DNA of 64,000 nucleotides from Nakamurella multipartita DSM 44233 (GTDB lineage: Bacteria; Actinomycetota; Actinomycetes; Mycobacteriales; Nakamurellaceae). The DNA lies in assembly GCF_000024365.1 (NCBI RefSeq), contig NC_013235.1, positions 3,720,001 through 3,784,000 of the forward strand, read 5' to 3'. The position numbers were made by a program, and so were the translations under genes. Positions 55,654 to 63,521 of this stretch are shown here, piece by piece; position 1 is the first letter of the stretch, and each line of letters begins with the position of its first letter. The notes under the pieces are model-generated. The model saw nothing but the letters and a program-made list of their open reading frames with translations, made no database searches and had not been told where the DNA came from.

Positions 55654-56711
55654 GCGTGATGAGCTACCTGGGCGCGATCGGCGCCGCCCAGCTGGAGGCG
55701 ATGGAGGCCGACGAGCGCGTCGTCATCATCGGCGAGGACGTCGAGGCCAACGTCTACGGCACCACCGGCGGCAAGTCCCGCTCCGACAAGGGCGACTTCC
55801 TGCAGAAGTTCGGCGCCAACCGGATCCGCAACACCCCGATCTCCGAGGAGATCATCGTGGGCGCCGCCGCCGGCGCGGCGATGACCGGGCTGCGCCCGAT
55901 CGTCGACCTGTCCTACTCCAGCTTCATGTACATGGCCATGGACCAGTTCGTGAACCAGGTCGCCAAGAACCGCTACATGTTCGGCGGCCAGGCCTCCATG
56001 CCGGTGGTCTTCCGCTCGGCCATGTTCTACGGCCTGAACACCGGTGCGCACCACAGCGACCGCCCGTACCCGATGTTCATGAACGTGCCCGGCATCAAGA
56101 TCATGGCCCCGGCCTCCCCCGCCGACGCCAAGGGTCTGCTGCGCACCGCGATCGACATGGACGACCCGGTCCTGAGTTTCGAGGCCTGCCTGCTCTGGGG
56201 CCGCAAGGAGGAGGTGCCCGACGAGGAGTACCGCATCCCCTTCGGCGTGGCCCGAACCCTGCGCACCGGCAGCGATGTCACCGTCGTCGCCATCTCCAGC
56301 GCCGTGCCGGAGGCCGAGGCGGCCGCCGACGCGCTGGCCGAGGAGGGTCTGTCGGTCGAGGTGATCGACCCGCGCACGCTGGTGCCGCTGGACATCGACA
56401 CCGTCATCGAGTCCGTCCGCAAGACCGGCCGGCTGGTCGTCGCCGATCCGGCCCACCGCACCTGCTCGGCCGCCGCGGAGATCTCCGCGCTGGTGGTCGA
56501 GGAGGCGTTCGAATCGCTGCAGGCGCCGATCGTCCGGGTCACCACCCCGGACACCCAGATCCCGTTCAGCCCGGCCCTGGAGAAGCAGCTCTACCCCAAC
56601 CGGGCCACCATCACCGAGGCGATTTGCCGGGTGACCGGCGAGCGGGGACCCGTCCCCGCGGCCCCGGATCCGGCCGCCCACAACGGCGCCCGGGTCGGCG
56701 CCCCGCGCTAG
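55650..56711 (+). CDS. 2-oxoacid/acetoin dehydrogenase E1 component, beta subunit
   Basis: A 353-residue transketolase-like subunit that pairs with E1 alpha. Visible are VVIIGEDVEANVYG, the conserved TPISEEIIVGAAAGAAMTGL, EACLLWGRKEEVPDEEY and the C-terminal VVADPAHRTCSAAAEIS. The region SSFMYMAMDQFVNQVAKNRY matches the family's cofactor-contact helix. The GTG start overlaps the alpha stop. The C-terminal 20 residues are low-complexity and dispensable-looking. Confidence 0.92.
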   Translation: MSVMSYLGAIGAAQLEAMEADERVVIIGEDVEANVYGTTGGKSRSDKGDFLQKFGANRIRNTPISEEIIVGAAAGAAMTGLRPIVDLSYSSFMYMAMDQFVNQVAKNRYMFGGQASMPVVFRSAMFYGLNTGAHHSDRPYPMFMNVPGIKIMAPASPADAKGLLRTAIDMDDPVLSFEACLLWGRKEEVPDEEYRIPFGVARTLRTGSDVTVVAISSAVPEAEAAADALAEEGLSVEVIDPRTLVPLDIDTVIESVRKTGRLVVADPAHRTCSAAAEISALVVEEAFESLQAPIVRVTTPDTQIPFSPALEKQLYPNRATITEAICRVTGERGPVPAAPDPAAHNGARVGAPR

Positions 56712-56753
56712 TCGACATCAACTCCCTGCACAACATTTCGGAAAGGCATACAG

Positions 56754-56999
56754 ATGGCACGCATTGAGGTCCTGCTTCCCCAGTGGGGCATGGGCATGAG
56801 CGAGGGCACCATCATCGAGTGGCACAAGGCGGTCGGCGACAGCGTCACCGAGGACGAGCCGCTGGCCGAGGTGGAGGCCGAGAAGGTCGAGGAGACCCTG
56901 GAGGCCCCGGCCACCGGCACCCTCACCGAGATCCTGATCCCGGCCGACCAGACGGTCGAGGTGCGCACCGTCGTCGCCATCATCGAAACGACGGACTGA
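56754..56999 (+). CDS. stand-alone lipoyl carrier protein (E2 lipoyl domain)
   Basis: An 81-residue protein that is a complete biotinyl/lipoyl domain and nothing else: VLLPQWGMGMSEGTIIEWHK, then the lipoylated Lys44 in AEVEAEKVEETLEAP, then DQTVEVRTVVAIIETTD. The usual ETDKA motif is EAEKVEE here. The E2 catalytic domain is encoded separately at 61.0-61.7 kb, so E2 is split. The lipoyl protein would shuttle acyl groups between E1 and that domain without a tethered arm. Confidence 0.93.
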   Translation: MARIEVLLPQWGMGMSEGTIIEWHKAVGDSVTEDEPLAEVEAEKVEETLEAPATGTLTEILIPADQTVEVRTVVAIIETTD

Positions 57000-57000
57000 C

Positions 57001-58611
57001 ATGTTGGACGCGCTGTCGTCGACCTTCGACGTCGTGGTGATCGGGGCAGGCATCAACGGCGTCGCCATCGCCCGCGACGCCGCCCTGCGCGGCCTGCGCG
57101 TCGTCCTGCTCGAGCAGGACGACATCTGCAGCGGCGTGTCCGCCTGGTCCGGCCGGCTCATCCACGGCGGCCTGCGCTACCTGGAACACCGCGACTTCGC
57201 GCTGGTGCGCGAGTCGCTGCGGGAGCGGGAGCGGCTGTTCGTGCAGGCGCCGCACCTGGTCAAGCCGGTCCGGCTGCTGATGCCGTTCTACGCGCACAAC
57301 CGCCGGCCCGGCTGGATGATCCGTTTCGGCATGATCGCCTACGACGTGCTCTCGTTCGACAAGAAGTCGGCCCGGCACGAGATCCTGTCCGAACCCGAGA
57401 CCCGGCAACGCTTCACCGGGATCGGCACGGACGGCCTGTCCGGCGCGGCGGTCTTCACCGACGGGCAGGTCGAGTACGCCGAGCGGCTCTGCGTGGAGCT
57501 CGCGGTGGCCGCCGCCGGCGACGGCGCGGTCATCCGCACGCACGCCCGGGTGGAGGAGCCCATCGTCGAGCACGGTCGGCTGGTGGGCGTGCGATTCCGG
57601 GACACCGACAGCGGCCAGCTGCAGGAGGTCCGCGGCTCGGTGATCATGAACGTGGCCGGTCCGTGGATCGACCGCATCTTCACCACCGGGGCCGCGGGTC
57701 AGCCGCGACTCAACGGCGGCACCAAGGGCAGCCACCTGGTCGTGGACCCGTTCCCGGGTGCGCCGACCGACGTCGTGTACTACGAGTCCCGGCGGGACGG
57801 CCGGCTGGTCCTGGTGATTCCCTGGATGGGCCGGTACATGTTGGGCACCACCGATATCCGCTTCGATGACGACCCGGATGACGCCCGCTGCGACGCGGAC
57901 GAGATGCAGTACATCCTGGACGAGGTCAACGGCCTGGTGCCGGAGGCGAACCTGACCAAGGACGACGTGCTGTACACGCTGTCCGGGGTGCGGCCGCTGC
58001 CCTACGCCCCGGGCGTGGCCGAGTCCTCGGTCCCCCGCACCCACGTGCTGCACGAGCACGAGGGGACGGTGAACGGGCTGATCACGGTGGTCGGCGGCAA
58101 GCTGACCACGCACCGGCAGTTGGCCCAGGACGCGGTCGATCTGGCCTTCGACAAGCTCGGCCGCCCGGCCCCCAAGTGCGTCACCAAGTACCTGCCCTTC
58201 CCGGGCGCGGTCGGCGACGTCGCGGAGGTGGGCCGGGAGCTGGCCGGCGCCGGGCTCTCGCCGGCGTCGGTGCAGCGGCTGGTCGGCATCTACGGGGGCC
58301 GGGCCCTGGACGTGGCCGCCCTGGCCGCGCAGGACCCCGAACTGCTCGCGGTGGTGCACGAACCGACCGGCGCGATCGGCGCCGAGCTGGTGTTCGCGGT
58401 CCGGGTCGAGTTCGCCCGCACCCTGGCCGATGTGCTGGCCCGGCGCACCCTGCTCGCGTTCGAACCCGGGCACGCCCTGGAATCGGTGGACAAGATCGCC
58501 GCCGTGCTGGGCGATCGGCTCGGCTGGGACGAGGACCGGCGCGAGGCCGAGATCGCCGGCTACAAGCACTGGTTGGACCACCTGGCGGTACCGACTGAGG
58601 AGCCGGCATGA
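57001..58611 (+). CDS. GlpD-like FAD-dependent polyol-phosphate dehydrogenase
   Basis: A 536-residue flavoprotein of the glycerol-3-phosphate dehydrogenase family. The dinucleotide motif is GAGINGVAIARDAA (residues 15-28), with LIHGGLRYLEHRDFALVRE, MNVAGPWIDR and the C-terminal DAO_C domain. The segment before LIHGG reads SGVSAWSGR rather than the usual TSSRSSK, so the substrate pocket may differ. Relatives include EryB for erythritol phosphate. It probably oxidises a polyol phosphate to a ketose phosphate and passes electrons to quinone. It overlaps the next kinase gene (ATGA). Confidence 0.9.
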   Translation: MLDALSSTFDVVVIGAGINGVAIARDAALRGLRVVLLEQDDICSGVSAWSGRLIHGGLRYLEHRDFALVRESLRERERLFVQAPHLVKPVRLLMPFYAHNRRPGWMIRFGMIAYDVLSFDKKSARHEILSEPETRQRFTGIGTDGLSGAAVFTDGQVEYAERLCVELAVAAAGDGAVIRTHARVEEPIVEHGRLVGVRFRDTDSGQLQEVRGSVIMNVAGPWIDRIFTTGAAGQPRLNGGTKGSHLVVDPFPGAPTDVVYYESRRDGRLVLVIPWMGRYMLGTTDIRFDDDPDDARCDADEMQYILDEVNGLVPEANLTKDDVLYTLSGVRPLPYAPGVAESSVPRTHVLHEHEGTVNGLITVVGGKLTTHRQLAQDAVDLAFDKLGRPAPKCVTKYLPFPGAVGDVAEVGRELAGAGLSPASVQRLVGIYGGRALDVAALAAQDPELLAVVHEPTGAIGAELVFAVRVEFARTLADVLARRTLLAFEPGHALESVDKIAAVLGDRLGWDEDRREAEIAGYKHWLDHLAVPTEEPA

Positions 58612-60104
58612 CCAGCTACGTGCTGACCCTGGACGAGGGCACCTCCAGCGCGCGGGCCGTGCTGATCGATCCCGATGGCCAGATCGTCAGCGAGGCCCGG
58701 CGGCCGGTGGTGCCGGTGTTCCCGCACCCCGGCTGGGTCGAGCTGGACCCGGTCCGGGTCTGGCAGTCCCAGCGGGACGCCATGCTGGAGGCCATGTCCC
58801 GGGTCGGCGCCACCGCCCGGGACCTGGTCGCGATCGGCATCACGACCTCCCGGGAGACGGTCGTGCTCTGGGACCGGCGCACCGGTGAGCCGATCCACCG
58901 GGCCATTTCCTGGATGTCGAACCAGACCGAGCCGATCGTCACCCGCTGGCGGGAAGCCGGCTGGGACGACGACATCCGGGCCCGGACCGGCGTCTACAAC
59001 AACCCGTTCTTCAGCGCCTCCAAGCTCACCTGGCTGCTGGAGAACGTGCCTGGCGCCCGCGAGCGCGCCGAGCGCGGGGAGCTGGCCGCCGGCACCCTGG
59101 ACACCTGGTTGCTCTGGCAGCTGACCGCCGGCCGCTCGCACCGCACCGACCACAGCGAGGCGTCCCGGACCGGGCTGTTCAACCTGCACACCCTGGCCTG
59201 GGACGAGCAGCTGTGCGCCCGGGCCGGCGTGCCGCTGGCCCTGCTGCCGGAGGCGGTGCCGTCCGACGCCGCGTTCGGCGACGCCGACCCCACTGTGTTC
59301 GGTGACCTGGCCGCCGGCTCCCGGGGCGTGCCGGTGACCGCGATCCTGGGCGACCAGCAGGCCGGCATGTTCGGCCAGGCCTGCTTCGAGCCCGGCTCGG
59401 CCAAGAACACCTACGGCACGGCCGGGGTCCTCACCGTGAACAGCGGCGCGGACCCGATGCTGGTGGATGGCCAGATCGCCAGCGTGGCCTGGACGGTGGC
59501 CGGCCGCACCGCCTTCGAGGTCGAGGGCACGGTCTTCTCCAGCGGCCAGACCCTGGGCTGGCTGCGCGACCGGATGAAGATGTTCAGCACCGGGAACGAC
59601 ATCGAGCGGCTGGCCCGGCTGGCCGACGACAACGGCGGCGTCTACTTCGTGCCCGCCTTCAACGGTCTCGGCTCGCCCTACTGGGATCGCGGGGCCACCG
59701 CGACGATCTCCGGGCTCACCCTGGAATCCGGGGCCGAGCACGTGGTCCGGGCCGCCGTCGAGGCCATGGCCTACCAGACCCGGGACAACATCGACCGGCT
59801 CGGCGCGGCCGGCCTGGCCGTGGCCTCGCTCAAGGTGGACGGCGGCGCGGCCGGCAACGACCTGCTCTGCCAGTTCCAGGCCGACCTGTGCGGCATTCCC
59901 GTCCTGCGGGCCAGCCAGCGCGAGATGACCGCACTGGGCGTCGGTTTCCTGGCCGGTATCGGCGTCGGGGTGTGGAAGTCGCCCGACGACCTGGCCGCCG
60001 GCTGGACCGCGGACCTCACGTTCGAACCCGGCCCGGACGCCGCCCGCGCCGACCACCTGTACGAGGGCTGGCGCCGCGCGGTCGCGGCCGCCCGCGCCGC
60101 CTGA
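58608..60104 (+). CDS. glycerol-kinase-like FGGY polyol kinase
   Basis: A 498-residue FGGY kinase near glycerol kinase: DEGTSSARA (9-17), SRETVVLWD with Arg82-Glu83, ILGDQQAGMFGQ with Asp249, YGTAGVLTVNSG and DGGAAGNDLLCQFQAD. Two polyol-contact features differ from glycerol kinase: the usual DPYFS is NPFFS (Tyr to Phe134), and the QDRRT stretch is MSNQT (103-107). A substrate other than glycerol is therefore likely. It is coupled to the FAD dehydrogenase upstream and is the intact counterpart of the truncated kinase at 43.3 kb. Confidence 0.9.
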   Translation: MTSYVLTLDEGTSSARAVLIDPDGQIVSEARRPVVPVFPHPGWVELDPVRVWQSQRDAMLEAMSRVGATARDLVAIGITTSRETVVLWDRRTGEPIHRAISWMSNQTEPIVTRWREAGWDDDIRARTGVYNNPFFSASKLTWLLENVPGARERAERGELAAGTLDTWLLWQLTAGRSHRTDHSEASRTGLFNLHTLAWDEQLCARAGVPLALLPEAVPSDAAFGDADPTVFGDLAAGSRGVPVTAILGDQQAGMFGQACFEPGSAKNTYGTAGVLTVNSGADPMLVDGQIASVAWTVAGRTAFEVEGTVFSSGQTLGWLRDRMKMFSTGNDIERLARLADDNGGVYFVPAFNGLGSPYWDRGATATISGLTLESGAEHVVRAAVEAMAYQTRDNIDRLGAAGLAVASLKVDGGAAGNDLLCQFQADLCGIPVLRASQREMTALGVGFLAGIGVGVWKSPDDLAAGWTADLTFEPGPDAARADHLYEGWRRAVAAARAA

Positions 60105-60168
60105 TCAAGCTTGCCGATTCACCCACCTTGCTGTCCCCGCCCGTCGCTTCGCAGATGAGGAGTTCGCC

Positions 60169-61014
60169 ATGCCCTACGTCGATCCGGCCAAGCTGGTCGC
60201 CGACGCCCGCTCCGGCGGTTACGCCGTCGGTGCCTTCAACATGCACAACGTGGAGACCACCCAGGCCCTGGTGCTGGCCGCCGAGGAGGCCAAGGCACCG
60301 GTCTTCCTGCAGGTCGGCCGGGCCATCGTGCCGCACATGGGCCTGCGAGCGGCCTACGAGATGACCAAGCGGGTCGCCGAGGAGTCCGGCGCCGACGTCG
60401 TCATCCACCTGGACCACGGCCCCGAGGACGAGGTGCTGGAAGCGATCAAGCTCGGCTTCGGCTCCGTCATGTACGACGGCGCGCACCTGCCGTTCGAGGA
60501 GAACATCCGCAGCACCCGCCGGCTGGTCGAGATCGCCCACGCCTTCGGCCTTCCCGTGGAGGCCGAGCTGGGCAAGATCCCCGACGCCGACGAGGACGTC
60601 GACTGGTCCGCCTACTACACCGATGTCGCCGAGGCCGAGCGCTTCGTCAAGGAGACCGGCGTGGACTGGCTGGCCATCTCGGTGGGCATCATGCACGGCG
60701 TGCCGATGACCACGCCGGCCCCGCTGGACATCGATCGGATCGCCCAGATCCGGGACGCCACCGGGATCCCGCTGGTCCTGCACGGCGCCTCCGGCGTGCC
60801 CGAGGACGAGATCCGGGCCGCGGTGGAGAACGGCGTGCACAAGTTCAACGCCGACACCGACCTGCGGCACGCCTTCCGCTCCGGCATCGAGGCCGTCTGG
60901 TCGCAGGGCGACCGGCAGCTGGAGACCGCGATGGCCGAGGGTCGCAAGCGGATGGTCGCCGCCACCATCGGCAAGATGGAGCTCTACGGCTGCTCCGGCA
61001 AGGCCGGGCTGTGA
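60169..61014 (+). CDS. class II ketose-bisphosphate/phosphate aldolase
   Basis: A 281-residue zinc aldolase of the FbaA/GatY type. Expected residues are present: the LDHG motif (His and Asp), EAELGKI, MHGVP and LHGAS zinc-site histidines, and KFNADTDLR for phosphate. Several positions deviate from standard fructose- and tagatose-bisphosphate aldolases: GIMHGVPMTT replaces the GTSHGAY type, YDGAHLP the DGSHLP, and GASGVP the GSSGIP. It would cleave a ketose phosphate to DHAP plus an aldehyde. It overlaps the E2 gene by four bases (GTGA). Confidence 0.9.
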   Translation: MPYVDPAKLVADARSGGYAVGAFNMHNVETTQALVLAAEEAKAPVFLQVGRAIVPHMGLRAAYEMTKRVAEESGADVVIHLDHGPEDEVLEAIKLGFGSVMYDGAHLPFEENIRSTRRLVEIAHAFGLPVEAELGKIPDADEDVDWSAYYTDVAEAERFVKETGVDWLAISVGIMHGVPMTTPAPLDIDRIAQIRDATGIPLVLHGASGVPEDEIRAAVENGVHKFNADTDLRHAFRSGIEAVWSQGDRQLETAMAEGRKRMVAATIGKMELYGCSGKAGL

Positions 61015-61709
61015 CCACCACCGCTCCCCCCAGCACGGACGCGCCGGCCGGCAGCACCCAGACCAAGCTCACCGGCATCCGGCGCACCGCCGCCCGCCGG
61101 ATGATCGCCGCCTGGGCCGCCCCGGTGTTCCACCTCACCGTCGAGGTGGACATGAGCAACGCGTTGCGCACCAAGGAGTTCGAGCCCAGCGCCACCGTCA
61201 CCGACGCCCTGCTGGCCGCCTGCGCCACCGCGCTGCGGGCCCATCCGGCGCTCAACGCCCACTACGCCGACGAGGTCGTCACCACCTTCGACGCGGTGCA
61301 CCTGGGGGTGGCCGTGGCCACCGACGCCGGGCTGATGGTGCCGGTGATCCACGGCGCCGACGGCCTGGGCCTGCCCGAGTTGGCGGCCGCCCGCAAGGAC
61401 GTGGTCGCCCGGGCCCGGGCCGGCAAGCTGGCCATGGCCGACGTCAGCGGCGGCACGTTCACCGTGTCCAACCTGGGCATGATGGGCATCGACCGGTTCG
61501 ACGCCATCCTCAACGTGCCGCAGGTGGCCATCCTGGCCGTCGGCAGCACCCGGCAACGGCAGGTCTGGGTCGGCGACACGCAGACCGGCGAACCCGCGTG
61601 GCGGCCGATCGCCGAGTTCACCCTGACCTGCGACCACCGGGCCATCGACGGCGCCACCGGCGCCGCGTTCCTGGCCCGCATCCGGGACGAGGTCCAGGCC
61701 CCCCGCTAG
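61011..61709 (+). CDS. stand-alone E2 dihydrolipoamide acyltransferase catalytic domain
   Basis: A 232-residue protein matching only the C-terminal catalytic domain of E2 acyltransferases: TGIRRTAARRMIAAWAAPVFHL, AVHLGVAVATDAGLMVPVI, FTVSNLGMMGIDRFDAILN and the active-site DHRAIDG (His209 and Asp213). No lipoyl domain or peripheral-subunit-binding domain is present; the former is encoded at 56.8 kb. It would transfer the acyl group from the free lipoyl carrier to CoA. The GTG start is coupled to the aldolase stop. Confidence 0.92.
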   Translation: MTTTAPPSTDAPAGSTQTKLTGIRRTAARRMIAAWAAPVFHLTVEVDMSNALRTKEFEPSATVTDALLAACATALRAHPALNAHYADEVVTTFDAVHLGVAVATDAGLMVPVIHGADGLGLPELAAARKDVVARARAGKLAMADVSGGTFTVSNLGMMGIDRFDAILNVPQVAILAVGSTRQRQVWVGDTQTGEPAWRPIAEFTLTCDHRAIDGATGAAFLARIRDEVQAPR

Positions 61710-61766
61710 GCCCACCCTCCCCCCGGCCGCGCCGCCCTCCCCCGGCCGCGCCGCCCTCACCCCGGT

Positions 61767-61822
61767 CGAGTGTGCAGAAACGGTCCCTATCCCGCGGGAT
61801 GAGGGCGGTTTCTGCACGCTCG
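61767..61822. repeat. 56-base palindromic element, imperfect copy
   Basis: Two 28-base arms meet without a loop; 23 of 28 positions pair. The outer part reads CGAGTGTGCAGAAAC and ends GTTTCTGCACGCTCG. It lies in the 175-base gap between the E2 and BKACE genes. A perfect copy of the same element with the same length is at 62888-62943, and both are followed by the same CGGCG-CCTT sequence. Confidence 0.9.
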
Positions 61823-61884
61823 GCGGCCTTGCCACGCCCGCCTCGCCGAAACCCCGACCCGAACCCGAACCGAAGGAGGCCTCC

Positions 61885-62832
61885 ATGGCCACCGCGCTGG
61901 ACAAGTACGCCGACGCCGAACCGCACTGGGACTACCCGGTCGTCATCGAATCGCACATCAACGGTGTGCGCAGCAAGGAGATGAACCCGAACACGCCGGT
62001 CGGCTACGACGAGATCGCCGAGGACGCGATCCGGTGCTGGGAGGCCGGGGCCGGCGCGATCCACGCCCACAACACCAGCTTCGACCTGCTGGGCGAGAAC
62101 GCGTTCAAGGACTACATGCGCACGTGGGAGAAGGTGCTGGACAAGCACCCGGACATCACCTGGTATCCGACCACCTGCAACAACCTGCGGCTGATCGGCG
62201 ACGAGCACGGGCTGGAGCACGTGGCCCTGCTCAACGAGCACGCGCACGCCGAGATCGCCTGCGTGGATACCGGTCTGACCCTGTTCGCGACCCACACCGA
62301 CGACGAGGGGTACCTGGTCGGGCCCGAGTTCGGGTTCAACTACGCCCGGGTCGGCCGGCAGTGGCGGATGCTGCGCGAACGCAATGTGCCGATGGTCTAC
62401 GGCGTCTACGAGCCCGGTCACCTGCGGCACGCGATGTACTACGTCAACCAGGGCATGTCCACGCCCGGCTCGATGTGGGACTTCTACCTGATCGGCGACT
62501 ACGGCCTGACCGCCACCGAGCCGATCGGCACCAACGGCATGAAGCCGAGCCTGGAGAGCCTGTACTACTACCTGCACATGATCGAGGAGGCGAAAGTCAA
62601 GCACCCCTGGTACATCTCGATCTGGGGCCAGGGCGCGCTGGACGACACGCACATCCTGCGCCGGGCGATCGAGCTGGGCGGGCACATCAAGACCGGCCTG
62701 GAACTGTTCTACGACCCGGCCCGCAATCCGACCAACCTGGAGCTGCTGCAGCAGGCCCAGGAGATCGCCCGCGAGGTGGGCCGGCCGATCGCCACCCACG
62801 AGCAGGCCCGCGCCCTGTACCAGCTCCGCTGA
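61885..62832 (+). CDS. BKACE (DUF849) beta-keto acid cleavage family protein
   Basis: A 315-residue TIM-barrel enzyme of the BKACE family, whose characterised members react a beta-keto acid with acetyl-CoA. The zinc-binding HxH appears as AIHAHNTSFD (His60, His62), but the family-typical ARD after it is replaced by NTS. Later are YPTTCNNLRL, HGLEHVALLNEH, EPIGTNGMKPSLE and GHIKTGLELFYD. ATG 61885 follows AAGGAGG. It is the last gene of the catabolic operon, with a palindromic element on each side. The substrate is unknown. Confidence 0.88.
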   Translation: MATALDKYADAEPHWDYPVVIESHINGVRSKEMNPNTPVGYDEIAEDAIRCWEAGAGAIHAHNTSFDLLGENAFKDYMRTWEKVLDKHPDITWYPTTCNNLRLIGDEHGLEHVALLNEHAHAEIACVDTGLTLFATHTDDEGYLVGPEFGFNYARVGRQWRMLRERNVPMVYGVYEPGHLRHAMYYVNQGMSTPGSMWDFYLIGDYGLTATEPIGTNGMKPSLESLYYYLHMIEEAKVKHPWYISIWGQGALDDTHILRRAIELGGHIKTGLELFYDPARNPTNLELLQQAQEIAREVGRPIATHEQARALYQLR

Positions 62833-62887
62833 CCCCGGCCCCGCACACCACCCACCCGCGCCCCCACCCGCGCCCGCCTACCCCCGT

Positions 62888-62943
62888 CGAGTGTGCAGAA
62901 ACGGCCCTTATTCCCGGGAATAAGGGCCGTTTCTGCACACTCG
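62888..62943. repeat. 56-base perfect palindrome
   Basis: A loop-free perfect palindrome with 28-base arms (outer arm CGAGTGTGCAGAAAC, centre TTCCCGGGAA). It lies 55 bases after the BKACE stop and 29 bases before the convergent HIT stop, where a bidirectional terminator would be useful. It is a second copy of the element at 61767-61822, so it is a repeated sequence and not only a terminator. Confidence 0.93.
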
Positions 62944-62972
62944 GCGCCCTTGGGGGCGGGGGCGGGCGGGGT

Positions 62973-63521
62973 TTACCAGGCTGCGGCGAGCAGGCCCCGG
63001 GTGTCGGCCAGCAGCTGCGGCAGCACCTTGGTCTGCCCGATGACGGGCATGAAGTTGGCGTCGCCGCCCCACCGAGGCACCAGGTGCTGGTGCAGGTGCG
63101 GGGCGATGCCGGCCCCGCCGGCCGCGCCGGCGTTGATGCCGATGTTGAAGCCGTGCGGGGCGCTGACCGTCCGGATCACCGTGAGGGCGTGCCGGGTGAA
63201 CTCGCTGAACTCGGCCAGCTCGGCCGGATCCAGGTCGGTGTAGTCCGGGATGTGCCGGTAGGGCACCACCATCAGGTGGCCCGGGTTGTACGGGTACAGG
63301 TTCAGCACCGCGTACACCCGCTCGCCGCGGTCCACGATCAGCCCGTCCTCGTCGGACAGCGACGGGATGTGGCAGAACGGGCAGCCGGGGTCGGCCGGCT
63401 TGGGCGCCCCGGAACCGCCGCTGACGTAGGCCATCCGGTGCGGCGTCCACAGCCGGGCGAGCTGGTCGGGCACGCCGACACCGGCCTGCTCGACCAGCTC
63501 GGGCCCGCCGGTCTCAGCCAT
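62973..63521 (-). CDS. HIT family hydrolase/phosphorylase (Rv2613c-like)
   Basis: A 182-residue histidine-triad protein with the motif [10 protein letters not shown] and an N-terminal CPFCHIP zinc-site Cys pair. The family cleaves Ap4A or nucleotidyl compounds; mycobacterial Rv2613c, next to pgsA, is reported as an Ap4A phosphorylase. The start overlaps the thrS stop by eight bases. In mycobacteria the next gene on this strand is pgsA; here it lies 23 kb away beyond the catabolic island. Confidence 0.93.
   Translation of the reverse strand: MAETGGPELVEQAGVGVPDQLARLWTPHRMAYVSGGSGAPKPADPGCPFCHIPSLSDEDGLIVDRGERVYAVLNLYPYNPGHLMVVPYRHIPDYTDLDPAELAEFSEFTRHALTVIRTVSAPHGFNIGINAGAAGGAGIAPHLHQHLVPRWGGDANFMPVIGQTKVLPQLLADTRGLLAAAW

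Noticed and set aside
54634-56711. Branched-chain 2-oxoacid dehydrogenase or pyruvate dehydrogenase as a firm call
   Set aside because: Motifs lean to acetoin-dehydrogenase-type E1 (AcoA/AcoB), but substrate cannot be decided by eye, so only the general class is named.
46687-62832. A secondary-metabolite gene cluster
   Set aside because: No polyketide, peptide-synthetase, terpene or RiPP enzymes; the genes fit transport and central-carbon chemistry.
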